DNA from: Devosia epidermidihirudinis
GTDB taxonomy: Bacteria; Pseudomonadota; Alphaproteobacteria; Rhizobiales; Devosiaceae
Assembly (NCBI RefSeq): GCF_000971295.1
Contig: NZ_LANJ01000045.1
Span: 184,014 to 248,013, forward strand
DNA: 64,000 nucleotides
Direction of reading: 5' to 3'
The notes below the pieces were generated by a model. The model searched no databases, was not told where the DNA came from, and was given only the letters and a program-made list of their open reading frames with translations. Both the position numbers and the translations under genes were made by a program. Below are positions 20,588-29,769 of this stretch, piece by piece (position 1 is the stretch's first letter; each line of letters begins with the position of its first letter).

Positions 20588-22163
20588 CCATCTCAAGGTC
20601 GTGCGCGACCACCTGATTGCGCCCGGCCGCCTTGGCCCGATAGAGCCGCCTGTCCGCTGCGGGCATGATCTCGTCGGGCGCCTCGCCCACCGCCAGACCG
20701 ATGCTGCAGGTGACATGCAGTCCCTTGGCCACCTGGTTCCAGTCGAAGCTTTGCAGCACGGTGCGGACCTGCTCGCAGCTTTGCCAGGCCTGCTCGACAT
20801 CACCATGCGCAAACACCAGCGCGAACTCCTCGCCACCGAGCCGGAAGGCCGTCAGATGCTCACCCTGCGCGGCCAGCAGCGCCCCGGTGCGGCGCAGCAC
20901 ATCGTCGCCCACCCCGTGTGAGTGGCGATCATTGACCAGCTTGAAATGATCGAGGTCGAGAATGCCGATGGCGAAGGTGCTGCCCACCATGCCAGCGAGT
21001 ATGGCGTCAAAACTGCGCCGGTTGGGCAGATCGGTCAGCGCATCATGCGTCGCCAACTGCTCGAACTGCTCGGCCACCGTGCGCAAGCGCGCGTTCTCCA
21101 GCCGCATTTCGCTCATCTGCGCCCGCCGCTGGGTCAACACACCCATTTGCTGGTGATAGGCCGCATAGAGTTTGCGGTGATTGTGCAGCGCCAGCTCGTA
21201 ATTGCCCATCATCTCATAGACCTCAGACAGACGCCGGAAGGCATTGACCTGATTGTCGAGGTGATTGGCGCGCTGCGCCAGTTCGAGTGCCCGCTCGCAC
21301 AGGCCCAGTGCTTCCTCGGTCTGGCCAAGACGCAGCTGGGCCTGCGCCCGCGTATAGATGTAGTGCGCCTCGCTGCGCGGCCCCAGCGACGGCGGCAGAT
21401 GGGATACCGTGTCCAGAAGCTCCAGAGCGCGCGGAACCTGATCGAGCAGTGTCTCGCTTTCGGCGCGATTAATGACGGAGGTGACGAAATAGCCGATGTC
21501 GCCGCAGGCCTGCGCCTGCTCTGCGGCAGTGATGAAGTAGGCAATGGAAGTATCGATCAGCGGCCGACTCTCCTCAGCCAAGCCGCTATCGAGCATAACG
21601 TCGCCCTTGGCGCCGTAAGAATACCCAAAGCTGTTGTTGATCAGCGACATGGTCGCGAGATCTTCGGCGCGTTCTGCGGCCTCCAATGCACGCTTCAGCA
21701 CCGGCAGCGCCAACTCGTGCTGCCGCGTCAGGGTCAGTGCAATGGCCTTGGTGTGCAGCGCAAAGGCAAGGGTTTTCGCGTCGCCGGCAGCCTCGGCCAG
21801 CGTCAGGGCCGTCTGGCTTTCGGCAAAGCCCTCATCGATGAGCCCGATTTCCATCAGCAGCCAGGCCTGCACGGAGGCGGAAAACGCATGCTTGGCGCGA
21901 TCGCCACAGCGCAGGTAGAGGCGTTTGGCGCCGTCAGCGCTTTCGATGCCGTCGCTGGCATGCCCCATTTGCAGGCTAAACCAGGCAATCAGCAGCATGG
22001 ACTCAGCAAGCGCCCAATCGTCCAGCTGCTCCTGAGCAATAACAAACAGCCGCTGCGCGTCAGCCAGGCCATTTTGCCACTGACCAGTACGCGCTTTCAC
22101 CCACCCTTCTGCAAGGGATGTATTCAGGTCTTGCTGATCACCGTCAGACACGGCCGGACCCAT
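20532..22163 (-). CDS. Diguanylate cyclase with N-terminal TPR-like repeats
   Basis: 543 residues. About residues 1-330 are helical tetratricopeptide-like repeats (for example ALGLCERALELAQRANHLDNQ), then a short coiled segment, then a GGDEF domain with the active-site GGEEF at 443-447 and LDHFKLVNDRHSHGVGDDVL upstream. It should make cyclic di-GMP. No RxxD inhibitory site is seen five residues before the GGEEF motif, so product inhibition through that site is unlikely. No membrane segment. No clear ribosome site lies ahead of the ATG at 22163, so the start is less certain. Confidence 0.88.
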   Translation of the reverse strand: MGPAVSDGDQQDLNTSLAEGWVKARTGQWQNGLADAQRLFVIAQEQLDDWALAESMLLIAWFSLQMGHASDGIESADGAKRLYLRCGDRAKHAFSASVQAWLLMEIGLIDEGFAESQTALTLAEAAGDAKTLAFALHTKAIALTLTRQHELALPVLKRALEAAERAEDLATMSLINNSFGYSYGAKGDVMLDSGLAEESRPLIDTSIAYFITAAEQAQACGDIGYFVTSVINRAESETLLDQVPRALELLDTVSHLPPSLGPRSEAHYIYTRAQAQLRLGQTEEALGLCERALELAQRANHLDNQVNAFRRLSEVYEMMGNYELALHNHRKLYAAYHQQMGVLTQRRAQMSEMRLENARLRTVAEQFEQLATHDALTDLPNRRSFDAILAGMVGSTFAIGILDLDHFKLVNDRHSHGVGDDVLRRTGALLAAQGEHLTAFRLGGEEFALVFAHGDVEQAWQSCEQVRTVLQSFDWNQVAKGLHVTCSIGLAVGEAPDEIMPAADRRLYRAKAAGRNQVVAHDLEMVSSPMASLAPLERGSPPS

Positions 22164-22239
22164 AGCTGTTTAGCCCAGTATATTGACCTCATAAATCTAT
22201 GAATATTACGCAAACTTATGTCGCGCCATTCTTTTTGAA

Positions 22240-24441
22240 CTAATGTTCGATCCAGATCGGCACCGATTTAAACGCGGGCGTCTTGCTGCGTGGATCGACC
22301 GCTGTTCCCACCAGCACATTGGCTTCTGGATAATAGGCCATGGCGCTGCCCTCGGGCAGATCGAACGCGGTAGCAATGGCCGACATGCGGCCGGTGTCGG
22401 ACGCAACGGTGACGTTCTGCCCCTCGGCAACGCCGAGCCGGGTCATATCGTTGGCATTGAGGAACACCGCAAAGCGCCCCGCGCCGCCGCGATAGCTGTC
22501 CTTTTCCTCATAAATGATGGTGTTGAACTGCCCCTCGCTGCGCATGGTCGCCAGTGTCAGCCGCTCACGCTGCAAAGCGGGAATGGGCGTCACCACGAAA
22601 TGCGCCTTGCCATCGGGCGTGCCGAACTCAGGCGTGTGCATGACGCGGCTCTTGATATGGAATTCGCGCTTAGCCACGTCGATATCGGCCAATTCCTCCA
22701 TGCCGGGCACGATGGCGGCGATGGCATCGCGTATTTTCGAATGCGACCGGAAGGCCGTGAAGTCGATGGGATAGTCCGGCGGCAGCAGCCCCTCCGCCAG
22801 GGTCGCAAGAATCCAGCTCTCCGGCTTCACATAGTCCAGCCGGCAAATGCCGCCATCGCTGAGACGCACATAGTTGAACATGGATTCCTGGGTGGTGGGC
22901 TCCCATTCCTCGTCGCGCGCCGTCACCGGCAGGATGAGCACCTCGCCATCCCCGAGCCCGTTCACATGCCCCATATTGAGCGTGGTGGTGAGGAACAGCT
23001 TGAAGCCAATGGCCTCCATGGCGCGGCTGGCAAAGGCACGGTCGGGCGTCGCCCCCCAGAGATTGCCGCCCATGATCACGGCGCTATCCACCTCACCCGC
23101 TTCGGCGGCCTTGAGACACGCCATGGTGTCGTAGCCCTTCTCCTCGGGGAATTTGACCCCGAATTCGGCTTCCATTTTCGCCAGCACATCCTTGGCCAAC
23201 ACCGGCTTGACCCCGATGGTGCCAATGCCCTGCACATTGGAATGCCCGCGCAGCGGCAAAAGCCCGGCAAAGCGCTTGCCCACCATGCCGCGCAAGGTGG
23301 CGAGATTAGCGATGGCCTCGACATTTTCGACGCCATGAATGTGGTGCGTCATGCCCATACCCCAGGCAAACACCGCGTTCTCGGCCTCGGCGTAGCGCAC
23401 CGCGACTTCCTCGATCTCGTCCCGCGCGATACCACAGGCACCCACGATCTCGTCCCAGCTCAGTGCCTCAAGGTCGGCGCGGAAGGCATCAAAGCCCGAA
23501 CTGTGCTTGTCGATGAACGAAACATCCTGCTGGCCCATTTCTAGCACCACCTTGGCAATGCCCTTGAGCAGCGCCACGTCCGAGCCAATGCGCGGCTGCA
23601 CATAGAGCGAAGCAATCTCGCTCCCGCCCTTGAGCATGGAGCTGGGCGATTTCGGCACGGCAAACTTGACCAGCCCCGGCTCCTTGGCCGGATTGATCAC
23701 GATGACCTCCCCGCCCCGCTCGCGGCAGTTCTTCAGCATGTGAATGAAGCGCGGATGGTTGGACGACGGGTTGGCGCCGATCACGAAGATCATGTCGGTG
23801 CCGGTCAAGTCCTCCAGCTCGACACTGGCCGTGCCCTTGCCGATGGTGGTCGCCAGCCCCTCGCTCGTCGCCTGATGGCAATAATACGAGCAGTTGTTGA
23901 CGTTGTTGGTGCCATAGGCGCGCGCCAGCAGCTGGAAGATAAACCCGGCCTCGTTGGACGAACGCCCGGACGAATAGAAAAAGCTCCGCTGCGGATCGGT
24001 CGCGCGCAGCTTTTTGGTGGCGTGGTTAAGGGCAAAGTCCCAATCAACCGGCGCAAATCGGTCAGAGCCCGCGGCCTTGAACAGTGGCGTGCCCAGGCGC
24101 CCGAGATGCTCCATCTCCTTGCCGGTTAGCTCCTGCATATCGGCAATCGGATGCTCAAAAATGGCATGGGGAATGGCGGGCTGAATATCAGTAGACTGCG
24201 CCTGCACGCTCTTGTTGCAGACCGAAGGAAACTCATCGAGTTCATTGGTCATGCCGCCGCGCTGGCCGCCCATGCCATAGGCACAGGCCTTGCAGGCATT
24301 CTTGGCCGTCAGGGCTTTTGCGGCCTTGCCCACGCCCATCTTGCCGATGGTCGCCAGCGTATAAAGAACCTTTTTGGGCCCGCCGCCCACGATCTGGCTG
24401 GTATCGCCCACTGCACTGCTCCGCCCTTGCTTGGGGAGCAT
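22240..24441 (-). CDS. FdhF/YdeP-family molybdopterin oxidoreductase
   Basis: 733-residue single-subunit member of the DMSO reductase superfamily, related to formate dehydrogenase alpha subunits and E. coli YdeP. The N-terminus has an iron-sulfur-type cluster region (ACKACAYGMGG, then SVCNKS); the molybdenum-ligand region is SYYCHQATSEGL with cysteine, not selenocysteine. Other blocks are FVIGANPSSNHPRFI, GMGMTHHIHGVENVEAIANLA and the C-terminal RGGAGRFAVFLNANDM. The electron acceptor and substrate are unknown; no FdhD or redox partner gene is adjacent. The start at 24441 has GAGGCG 8 nt upstream. Confidence 0.88.
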   Translation of the reverse strand: MLPKQGRSSAVGDTSQIVGGGPKKVLYTLATIGKMGVGKAAKALTAKNACKACAYGMGGQRGGMTNELDEFPSVCNKSVQAQSTDIQPAIPHAIFEHPIADMQELTGKEMEHLGRLGTPLFKAAGSDRFAPVDWDFALNHATKKLRATDPQRSFFYSSGRSSNEAGFIFQLLARAYGTNNVNNCSYYCHQATSEGLATTIGKGTASVELEDLTGTDMIFVIGANPSSNHPRFIHMLKNCRERGGEVIVINPAKEPGLVKFAVPKSPSSMLKGGSEIASLYVQPRIGSDVALLKGIAKVVLEMGQQDVSFIDKHSSGFDAFRADLEALSWDEIVGACGIARDEIEEVAVRYAEAENAVFAWGMGMTHHIHGVENVEAIANLATLRGMVGKRFAGLLPLRGHSNVQGIGTIGVKPVLAKDVLAKMEAEFGVKFPEEKGYDTMACLKAAEAGEVDSAVIMGGNLWGATPDRAFASRAMEAIGFKLFLTTTLNMGHVNGLGDGEVLILPVTARDEEWEPTTQESMFNYVRLSDGGICRLDYVKPESWILATLAEGLLPPDYPIDFTAFRSHSKIRDAIAAIVPGMEELADIDVAKREFHIKSRVMHTPEFGTPDGKAHFVVTPIPALQRERLTLATMRSEGQFNTIIYEEKDSYRGGAGRFAVFLNANDMTRLGVAEGQNVTVASDTGRMSAIATAFDLPEGSAMAYYPEANVLVGTAVDPRSKTPAFKSVPIWIEH

Positions 24442-24489
24442 TGTTGACGCCTCACGCCACCATGGCAAGCCTGCAAAAACGCAAGCCCC

Positions 24490-24592
24490 AAAGACCTCAT
24501 GGTGAGCCCGTCGAACCACAAGGTCGCGCGAGTGGAGATTTCGGTGCCACGACCTCGCCCTTCGACCAGCTCAGAATGAGGTCTGATGGGAG
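24490..24592. repeat. Dispersed inverted-repeat element, long copy
   Basis: Arms AAGACCTCATGGTGAGCCCGT (from 24490) and a complementary arm ending in GAATGAGGTCTG (to about 24584) enclose GCGAGTGGAG and GTGCCACGACCTCG. A shortened relative lies at 8171-8262. No open frame of its own, so it resembles a small non-autonomous interspersed element. Confidence 0.7.
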
Positions 24593-24607
24593 ATCACACA
24601 TGAACCG

Positions 24608-24677
24608 CGTCATTCCCGCGAAAGCGGGAATCCCCCTTAACCTAAAAAGGGAGATCCCCGCTTTCGCGGGGATGACG
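24608..24677. repeat. Long imperfect inverted repeat
   Basis: CGTCATTCCCGCGAAAGCGG (from 24608) faces CCGCTTTCGCGGGGATGACG (ending 24677), with smaller CCCGC/GCGGG hairpins inside each arm. A common intergenic palindrome type, between the FdhF-like and ppk2 genes. It may double as a terminator-like structure but has no T-run. Confidence 0.8.
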
Positions 24678-24693
24678 TGGTGATGTGGAACCC

Positions 24694-25608
24694 TCAGTAC
24701 ACCGACTTCACATGCATCTCTGCCGGGACCGGGCCACGGGCGTAGTCCGGGTGACGAATGCGGTCGGGCAACACGACCGTCGGCTTGGGCACATCGCCAT
24801 AGGGGATGGCGCTCAGCAGATGGGCGATGGTGTTGAGGCGTGCACGCTTCTTGTCGTCGGCGTCCACCACCCACCATGGCGATTCAGGAATATGCGTGCG
24901 CTGCAGCATGTCTTCCTTGGCCTTGGTATAATCCTCCCAATGGCGGCGGGATTCCATGTCCATCGGCGACAGTTTCCACTGCTTGAGCGGATCATCGATG
25001 CGCATCTTGAAGCGGAACTCCTGCTCCTCGTTGGAGATGGAGAACCAGAACTTGATCAGGATGATGCCCGAGCGCACCAGCATCTTTTCAAACTCGGGCA
25101 CCGAGCGGAAGAATTCTTCCAGCTCATCGGGCGTGCAAAAGCCCATCACGCGCTCGACCCCGGCGCGATTGTACCAGGAGCGATCAAACAGCACCATTTC
25201 GCCCGCCGCTGGCAGGTGGGGCACATAGCGCTGGAAATACCACTGGGTCTTTTCGCGATCATTGGGCGCGGGCAGCGCCACAACGCGACACACGCGCGGA
25301 TTGAGCCGCTGGGTGATGCGCTTGATCGCACCGCCCTTGCCCGCCGAGTCGCGGCCTTCAAAAATCACCGCGACCTTGAGCTTGTTATGCGCAATCCAGT
25401 CCTGCAGGCGCACCAGCTCATGCTGCAAGCGGAACAGTTCGCGGAAGTAAATCCGCCGATCCAGCGTCTCACCACCGGGTCTCCCCGACCCATCGGCTAG
25501 CATTTCAAGCTGATCGTCCTCGAACTGTAGTTCCAGCTCTTCATCAAACGAGTCAGCAATTTCCGCGCGAATGCGATCGAGTTCAGCCTGCAATTCTTTG
25601 TTGGACAT
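24694..25608 (-). CDS. ppk2: Polyphosphate kinase 2
   Basis: Transfers phosphate between polyphosphate and nucleoside diphosphates (or monophosphates). 304 residues of single-domain PPK2. Walker A is EGRDSAGKGG at 84-93, Walker B-like FDRSWYNRAGVE, and the lid region carries RTHIPESPWWVV. The N-terminus is a short acidic helix (FDEELELQFEDD). The start at 25608 has GGAGG 6 nt upstream. It stands alone between two large inverted repeats. Nucleotide preference cannot be read from the sequence. Confidence 0.93.
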   Translation of the reverse strand: MSNKELQAELDRIRAEIADSFDEELELQFEDDQLEMLADGSGRPGGETLDRRIYFRELFRLQHELVRLQDWIAHNKLKVAVIFEGRDSAGKGGAIKRITQRLNPRVCRVVALPAPNDREKTQWYFQRYVPHLPAAGEMVLFDRSWYNRAGVERVMGFCTPDELEEFFRSVPEFEKMLVRSGIILIKFWFSISNEEQEFRFKMRIDDPLKQWKLSPMDMESRRHWEDYTKAKEDMLQRTHIPESPWWVVDADDKKRARLNTIAHLLSAIPYGDVPKPTVVLPDRIRHPDYARGPVPAEMHVKSVY

Positions 25609-25683
25609 ACGTGCCTCCAGGTGCGCCGCCACTGTTCACACCCAGATTGCACTTTTGTGACGGTCGATGAAGGGCGCCGCCAC

Positions 25684-25815
25684 TTCACCTCTCCCTTGGG
25701 GGAGAGGTCGACCCGTCTTCGGGGCGGGTGAGGGGGCCATCCCATGCACCACACCCAGTAAAGGCCCCCTCACCCGGCGCTGCGCGCCGACCTCTCCCCC
25801 AAGGGAGAGGTGAGA
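25684..25815. repeat. Large palindromic repeat element
   Basis: Two arms of about 53 bp: TTCACCTCTCCCTTGGGGGA at the left and TCCCCCAAGGGAGAGGTGA at the right, with GGTGAGGGGGCC/GGCCCCCTCACC inside. The 213-bp gap between ppk2 and the sugar dehydrogenase gene is almost filled by it, and no gene is present. Confidence 0.88.
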
Positions 25816-25821
25816 AAGCCC

Positions 25822-26961
25822 TCACTCCCCCTCAGGCGCCACGCGGATCAACCGCCCATTGTCCTCGTCGGTCAGCACATAAATCGCGCCGTCCGGCCCG
25901 ACGCGCACATCACGCACGCGGCCAAGCTCGCCCTGAAACAGGCGCTCCTCGGTCACCACCGTGTCGCCATCCATCTTGAGATGCACCAGCACCTGTCCGC
26001 TAAGGCCCCCGGTCAGCAGATCGCCCTTCCAGCCGGGAATGAGGTCCGCCTCGTAGAACACCAGACCGGATGGGGAGATGGACGGGTCCCAATAGAACAG
26101 TGGCTGCTCCATCCCGGTTTTCTCTGTGCCTTCGCCGATGCTGACGCCGGAATAATCGACGCCATAGGTGATGACCGGCCAGCCATAATTGCGGCCCGGT
26201 TGCGGATTGTTGAGCTCATCACCGCCGCGCGCGCCATGTTCGACCGTGAACAGCTGCCCATCCGGGCGCACAGCCGCGCCCTGCGGATTGCGGTGACCCT
26301 TGCTCCACAGCTCCGGCGCCCAGCCTTCCAGCTTGGGGTTGTCAGCGGGCACTGAACCATCGGGCGTGATCCGCACCACGGCCCCGGCCAGATCGGACAC
26401 ATCCTGCGCCCTGTCCTGCTCGCCACGCTCGCCCAGCGTCACGAACAGATTGCCGTCCGCGCCGATCACCACCCGCGAGCCGAAATGGCGGTTGGTGGTG
26501 GTGAACTTGTTCATGCGGAAGATCACTTTCTGATCGTCCAGCTGGCCGCTATCTCCATCCAGCACCAGCTTGGCCGACAGCACCGCAGTGCCTTGCCCGC
26601 GCTGCAGCCCGGCATCTGCTGCACGTTCGGAGAAGGTGAGGTAAATCTGGCCGCTTGTGGCAAAGTCTGGCGCAATGGCGATATCGAGCAGGCCACCCTG
26701 CCCTTCATTATAGACGTTCGGAACACCGGAAATGGGCGCGCCGAGCACCCCCTTATCCACAATGCGCAATTGCCCGCTGCGTTCGGTCACCAACATGCGC
26801 CCATCGGGCAGGAAGCCGAGCGACCATGGGTGGCTCAACCCTTCGGTGATCACTGTCGCGGTGAGTTTTCCGCCACTGGATTCAATCGTCTGGGCAGAAA
26901 CTGGCAGAGCGACAATAAGCGCGGCCAAGGCTGGGACGGTAAAACTAAGCAACTGGCGCAC
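25822..26961 (-). CDS. PQQ-dependent sugar dehydrogenase family protein (soluble, secreted)
   Basis: 379-residue precursor with a signal peptide ending near LPVSAQ. The six-bladed propeller pattern of soluble aldose sugar dehydrogenase (Asd/YliI type) is clear: SHPWSLGFLPDGRMLVTERSGQLR, GGLLDIAIAPDF, GHRNPQGAAVRPDGQLFTVEHGARGGDELN and NYGWPVITYG. It would oxidise aldoses in the periplasm if PQQ is supplied; no pqq genes are seen here. GTG at 26961 is chosen as start because AAAGGA lies 7 nt upstream; a TTG at 26967 is too close to it. No membrane segment besides the signal. Confidence 0.9.
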   Translation of the reverse strand: MRQLLSFTVPALAALIVALPVSAQTIESSGGKLTATVITEGLSHPWSLGFLPDGRMLVTERSGQLRIVDKGVLGAPISGVPNVYNEGQGGLLDIAIAPDFATSGQIYLTFSERAADAGLQRGQGTAVLSAKLVLDGDSGQLDDQKVIFRMNKFTTTNRHFGSRVVIGADGNLFVTLGERGEQDRAQDVSDLAGAVVRITPDGSVPADNPKLEGWAPELWSKGHRNPQGAAVRPDGQLFTVEHGARGGDELNNPQPGRNYGWPVITYGVDYSGVSIGEGTEKTGMEQPLFYWDPSISPSGLVFYEADLIPGWKGDLLTGGLSGQVLVHLKMDGDTVVTEERLFQGELGRVRDVRVGPDGAIYVLTDEDNGRLIRVAPEGE

Positions 26962-27164
26962 AGGCAATTCCTTTCAGCACTGAGGCGTCATTTCTTGAAT
27001 GCAAGTGTGAACATACCCATCTTCATTGCTGCACTGGCTTGACCACAACGTGGCGTCCGGGCAGTTTGCATTGATCTCCCCGACAAATTTATCGTGACGC
27101 TGATGCCGAACGTAACTTTGGCTGGGAGTTTACTTTATCTGCCGTGCCGATGGAGGCGACGAAA

Positions 27165-27638
27165 ATGGACAAGATTCCAATGACGGTTGGTGGCCATAAG
27201 GCCTTGACCGCCGAATTTGAGCACCGCACTGCAACCGAGCGCCGTCGCATCATCGACGCGATCGCGGAAGCGCGCGCCCATGGGGACCTGTCCGAAAATG
27301 CCGAGTACTCGGCAGCCAAGGAACAGCAGAGCCTCAACGAAGGTCGCATCAAGGAACTCGAGACGATCCTGGCGCTTGCCGACATCATCGATGTCAGCAA
27401 GCTGTCCGGCACCTCGGTCAAGTTCGGCGCGACCGTGACTTACCTCGACGAAGACACCGAGGAAGAGAAGACCTATCAGGTCGTGGGCGATCCAGAAGCC
27501 GACGCTTCGGCTGGCCGCATCTCAATTTCCTCGCCCATCGCCCGCGCCATGATCGGCAAGAGCGAAGGCGATTCGTTTGAAGTTTCAGCTCCGGGCGGCG
27601 CCCGCAGCTATGAGATCGTCAAGATTTTGTACAAGTAG
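27165..27638 (+). CDS. greA: Transcription elongation factor GreA
   Basis: Stimulates transcript cleavage by backtracked RNA polymerase. 157 residues: N-terminal antiparallel coiled coil with the acidic tip ([18 protein letters not shown]) and a C-terminal FKBP-like globular domain ([19 protein letters not shown]). All family blocks are intact. The start at 27165 has GGAGG 8 nt upstream. It leads a run greA-trxB-LysR in the order common in Hyphomicrobiales. Confidence 0.97.
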   Translation: MDKIPMTVGGHKALTAEFEHRTATERRRIIDAIAEARAHGDLSENAEYSAAKEQQSLNEGRIKELETILALADIIDVSKLSGTSVKFGATVTYLDEDTEEEKTYQVVGDPEADASAGRISISSPIARAMIGKSEGDSFEVSAPGGARSYEIVKILYK

Positions 27639-27647
27639 AGCCCGCCT

Positions 27648-27665
27648 ATTGGGCATTTGCCCAAT
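27648..27665 (+). repeat. Hairpin after greA
   Basis: Perfect ATTGGGC/GCCCAAT stem with ATTT loop, 10 nt past the greA stop. No T-run follows, so it is not a classical terminator. A second imperfect hairpin lies at about 27740-27768 in the trxB leader (CCTTA/TAAGG core). Confidence 0.6.
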
Positions 27666-27792
27666 TGGGGTGTGACATTTCGGCTCGTTCCACAGCCGCG
27701 TGTAACGCCTACAGCGAGTTAGCCTTGAAAGAGTGACCCTTCGCCCCTTAACTAAGGGCGAGGGGTTACTCGTATTTTCGGAGAGCGTCGCG

Positions 27793-28743
27793 ATGCACGC
27801 GAAGGTCATCATTATTGGTTCCGGTCCAGCCGGCTACACTGCCGCCATCTATGCGGCACGTGCCATGCTGGAACCTGTGATGATTCAGGGTCTGCAGCCT
27901 GGTGGGCAGCTGACCATCACCACCGATGTCGAGAACTATCCCGGCTTCGCTGACGTCATCCAGGGCCCATGGCTGATGGACCAGATGAAGGCACAGGCCG
28001 AGCATGTCGGCACCAAGATCGTCAACGACATCATCGTCAATGTCGACTTCGACAAGCGCCCCTTCGTGCTCACCGGCGACAGCGGCGACATTTACACCGC
28101 CGACAGCCTGATCATTGCGACGGGCGCACAGGCCAAGTGGCTGGGTCTGCCATCCGAGCAGAAGTTCCAGGGCTTTGGCGTGTCGGCCTGCGCCACCTGC
28201 GATGGTTTTTTCTATCGCAACAAGGAAGTGCTTGTGGTCGGCGGCGGCAATACCGCAGTCGAAGAAGCGCTGTTCCTCACCAATTTCGCCTCCAAGGTCA
28301 TTCTTGTGCACCGCCGCGACGAGTTCCGCGCCGAGCGCATCCTGCAGGATCGCCTGTTCAAGAACCCCAAGATCGAAGTGCGCTGGAACACCGAAATCGC
28401 TGAAATCGGCGGCTCGGCCATGCCGCCGTCGGTCAATTCTGTCACCCTGCGCGACCTGAACAATGGCAATACCTATGATCAGGCCGTGGACGGCGTGTTC
28501 GTTGCCATCGGTCACGCACCGGCAACCTCGATCTTTGCTGGCAAGCTCGACATGAAGCCCGGCGGCTACCTTCAGGTGAAGGCCGGCACCACCGAAACCA
28601 ACATCCCTGGTGTTTTTGCCGCTGGCGACGTCACCGATGACGTGTACCGTCAGGCTATTACGGCGGCCGGCATGGGCTGCATGGCAGCGCTCGAGGCCGA
28701 GCGTTACCTTGCCGAACATGAAATGGCCGAGGCTGCGGAGTAG
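27793..28743 (+). CDS. trxB: Thioredoxin reductase
   Basis: FAD enzyme that passes electrons from NADPH to thioredoxin. 316 residues with the FAD motif [15 protein letters not shown] (6-20), the redox-active CATC at C133 and C136 ([13 protein letters not shown]), the NADPH motif [15 protein letters not shown] and the C-terminal FAD block [27 protein letters not shown] 27793 has GGAGAG about 9 nt upstream; earlier in-frame starts lack support. Followed by the LsrB/VtlR-type regulator, a conserved neighbour. Confidence 0.97.
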   Translation: MHAKVIIIGSGPAGYTAAIYAARAMLEPVMIQGLQPGGQLTITTDVENYPGFADVIQGPWLMDQMKAQAEHVGTKIVNDIIVNVDFDKRPFVLTGDSGDIYTADSLIIATGAQAKWLGLPSEQKFQGFGVSACATCDGFFYRNKEVLVVGGGNTAVEEALFLTNFASKVILVHRRDEFRAERILQDRLFKNPKIEVRWNTEIAEIGGSAMPPSVNSVTLRDLNNGNTYDQAVDGVFVAIGHAPATSIFAGKLDMKPGGYLQVKAGTTETNIPGVFAAGDVTDDVYRQAITAAGMGCMAALEAERYLAEHEMAEAAE

Positions 28744-28858
28744 GTTTGTTGGATATGTTTGCAAAAATCCATCGCCGCGCCACAATCTACCCTGCCCTTG
28801 CCGTCATGGCGGGCAAAGTTCCGCACCCCGGCTGACGGGAAACTAGAAAGCGTTCAAA

Positions 28859-29752
28859 ATGCTCGACTGGGACAAGCTCCGGATTTTCCATACCGCCGCC
28901 GAGTCGGGCAGTTTCACTCATGCGGCTGAAAAGCTGGGCATGAGCCAGTCGGCGGTCAGCCGTCAGATTTCAGCGCTGGAAGACGATCTGGGGCTCAAGC
29001 TCTTCATCCGTCACGCACGCGGTCTGGTGCTCACCGAAGTCGGCGAACAGCTGTTCCGCACCGCCCATCGCATGCATTGGGAGCTGCAGCAGGTCGAAAC
29101 CCAGATGTCCGAAAGTCAGGACGTCCCCACCGGCCCGCTTATCGTCACCACCACCGTGGGTATCGGCTCGACCTGGCTGTCCTCGCGGCTTGACGAGTTC
29201 CTCAAGCTTTACCCGCTGATCCAGCTGGAAATCCGCCTCAACGACGCCGAGCTCGATCTGGCGATGCGTGAGGCCGACGTGGCGATCCGTCTGCACCGAC
29301 CAAACCAGTCCGAGATGATCCAGCGCAAGCTGTTCACCGTGCACAACCATTTCTACGCGTCCAATTCCTACATCGAAGAGCATGGCATGCCCAACTCTGT
29401 CGAGGGTCTGGATGATCACCGCATCATCAGCTTTGGTGAGCCGGTGCCGTCCTATCTGGGCGATATCAACTATCTGGAACGCCTTGGCCGCCCGGATTCC
29501 AGCCCGCGCCGCGCCACGCTCAAGGTCAACGCCATCTATGGCATGATGCAGGCTGCCCGCGCCGGCACCGGCATTGCCATGCTGCCCGCCTATGTCACCG
29601 AAAAGGAAGACACGCTGGTGCAGGTGCTGCCCGAGATCGAGCTGCCCGCCTACGAAGCCTATTTCGTGTATCCGCCTGCGCTCAAGAATTCCAAGCGCGT
29701 CGGCGTGTTCCGCGATTTCCTTGTCGGCAAAGCCCGCGAGTGGAGCTTCTAG
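28859..29752 (+). CDS. LysR-type regulator of the LsrB/VtlR group
   Basis: 297-residue LysR-type transcription factor: N-terminal winged helix (LGMSQSAVSRQISALEDDLG, about 26-45) and a periplasmic-binding-like effector domain. Its position right after trxB and the pattern LDWDKLRIFHTAAESGSFTHAAE match LsrB (Sinorhizobium, Agrobacterium) and VtlR (Brucella), regulators of envelope functions, small DUF1127 proteins and AbcR small RNAs. The protein contains no cysteine at all, so the disulfide sensing described for S. meliloti LsrB cannot occur here. An AbcR-like RNA candidate lies 1.9 kb downstream. Confidence 0.85.
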   Translation: MLDWDKLRIFHTAAESGSFTHAAEKLGMSQSAVSRQISALEDDLGLKLFIRHARGLVLTEVGEQLFRTAHRMHWELQQVETQMSESQDVPTGPLIVTTTVGIGSTWLSSRLDEFLKLYPLIQLEIRLNDAELDLAMREADVAIRLHRPNQSEMIQRKLFTVHNHFYASNSYIEEHGMPNSVEGLDDHRIISFGEPVPSYLGDINYLERLGRPDSSPRRATLKVNAIYGMMQAARAGTGIAMLPAYVTEKEDTLVQVLPEIELPAYEAYFVYPPALKNSKRVGVFRDFLVGKAREWSF

Positions 29753-29769
29753 CCTCAGAAAGACCGACC

